Below are positions 63,724 to 64,000 of a DNA stretch of 64,000 nucleotides, piece after piece (the stretch's first letter is position 1; the number at the start of each line of letters is the position of its first letter). The notes under the pieces are model-generated. The model searched no databases. It saw only the letters and a program-made list of their open reading frames with translations, and was not told where the DNA came from. A program made the translations under genes and the position numbers. The stretch is from CAVVYW01 sp963752605 (GTDB lineage: Bacteria; Actinomycetota; Thermoleophilia; Solirubrobacterales; 70-9): assembly GCA_963752605.1 (NCBI GenBank), contig CAVVYW010000006.1, positions 558,001 through 622,000 on the forward strand, read 5' to 3'.

Positions 63724-64000
63724 GTGGACCGACTGAAGCACCCCGTCTACAGGCACCGGCTCCTGCAGATCGTGGCGGACGCGGGACTCCTTGCGATCGC
63801 CTACTACCTGGCGTTCAGGATGCGCTTCCTCGAGACCGAGGGAGGAGTCCCGGACGTCTACAGGCACATGCTGTGGACGTCGATCGGCTTCGTGGTCGCC
63901 GGCAAGCTGCTGATCTTCGCGGCGTTCGGCCTCTACGAGAAGTGGTGGCGCTACTTCCGGCTGCCCGACTTCGCGGGACTGGTCCGCGCCTCGGCGGTCT
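63724..64000 (+). CDS. CapD/FlaA1-like polysaccharide biosynthesis protein (partial)
   Basis: The first 92 codons are visible, from GTG 63724. They encode a basic start (VDRLKHPVYRHRLLQ) and a hydrophobic helix (VADAGLLAIAYYLAFRMRF). A second helix (SIGFVVAGKLLIFAAFGLYEKWWRYF) precedes LPDFAGLVRASAV. This is the N-terminal membrane region typical of CapD-type nucleotide-sugar dehydratase/epimerases. The catalytic domain lies beyond the window, so the family call rests on this membrane region. Confidence 0.7.
   Translation, partial: MDRLKHPVYRHRLLQIVADAGLLAIAYYLAFRMRFLETEGGVPDVYRHMLWTSIGFVVAGKLLIFAAFGLYEKWWRYFRLPDFAGLVRASAV

Overview
The window is a 64 kb piece of a high-GC bacterial chromosome that carries the replication origin neighbourhood. 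Gene content points to Actinobacteria, most likely a deep-branching lineage such as Thermoleophilia/Solirubrobacterales. The reasons are an FhaA-FhaB-PstP-RodA-PbpA-PknB operon, many start codons only 6-10 bases after a -10-like hexamer, a DnaB intein, and a split cytochrome b of the bacilli/b6f type instead of the usual actinobacterial QcrABC. The class assignment is inference.

Layout. 1-4.6 kb: end of a DUF2834-like gene, rpsR-rplI, a structured leader, dnaB (split by an intein in its P-loop) and a DnaC/DnaI-like AAA+ gene. 4.65-12.3 kb: purA, small membrane proteins, an SOS-boxed dinB, tRNA-Lys(CTT), a tatA-tatC-TPR operon, dcd and a zinc-ribbon gene. 12.4-20.3 kb, all minus strand: hemB, a fused AhbA-AhbB-like siroheme decarboxylase, hemL, an unknown gene, Rieske protein, cytochrome b6, subunit IV fused to cytochrome c, menG and a polyprenyl diphosphate synthase. 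Almost every junction overlaps, so this reads as one haem, bc-complex and menaquinone operon. 20.3-32.5 kb: accessory genes (DUF899, ABC-2 exporter, YmdB-like phosphoesterase, an envelope glycosyltransferase/GtrA/phosphodiesterase operon, an aminotransferase, Ddl, a collagen-like protein, bifunctional nuclease, SRPBCC) and tRNA-Ile(GAT). 32.5-37.0 kb, minus: parB, parA, rsmG, jag, yidC, yidD, rnpA, rpmH. 37.3-46.8 kb, plus: dnaA, dnaN, recF, dciA (DUF721), gyrB, gyrA. Strand polarity switches between rpmH and dnaA, and a small DnaA-box cluster lies between dnaA and dnaN. 46.8-49.4 kb, minus: HNH protein, prephenate dehydratase and a membrane CARDB-like protein. 49.5-59.4 kb, plus: a membrane Ser/Thr kinase, fhaA, fhaB, pstP, rodA, pbpA, pknB and a second ddl. 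59.4-64 kb: a discoidin-like Ser/Thr kinase, purM, an UppP-like phosphatase, a DedA protein and the start of a CapD-like gene.

Points that stand out. (1) Three intergenic or gene-end copies of a 36-38 nt nested hairpin keep the core CCCGNA / GAA / GAGGA while the 8-bp outer stems differ and stay complementary. (2) A 104-bp nested palindrome with a perfect 16-bp outer stem lies between yidC and jag. (3) Structured leaders precede dnaB and gyrB. (4) Many genes look leaderless. (5) At least nine reading frames break at single-base insertions or deletions, including in parB and purM, so assembly errors are likely and protein ends in those genes should be read with caution. No CRISPR array, insertion sequence or prophage was seen, and no gene-free stretch exceeds 300 bases.
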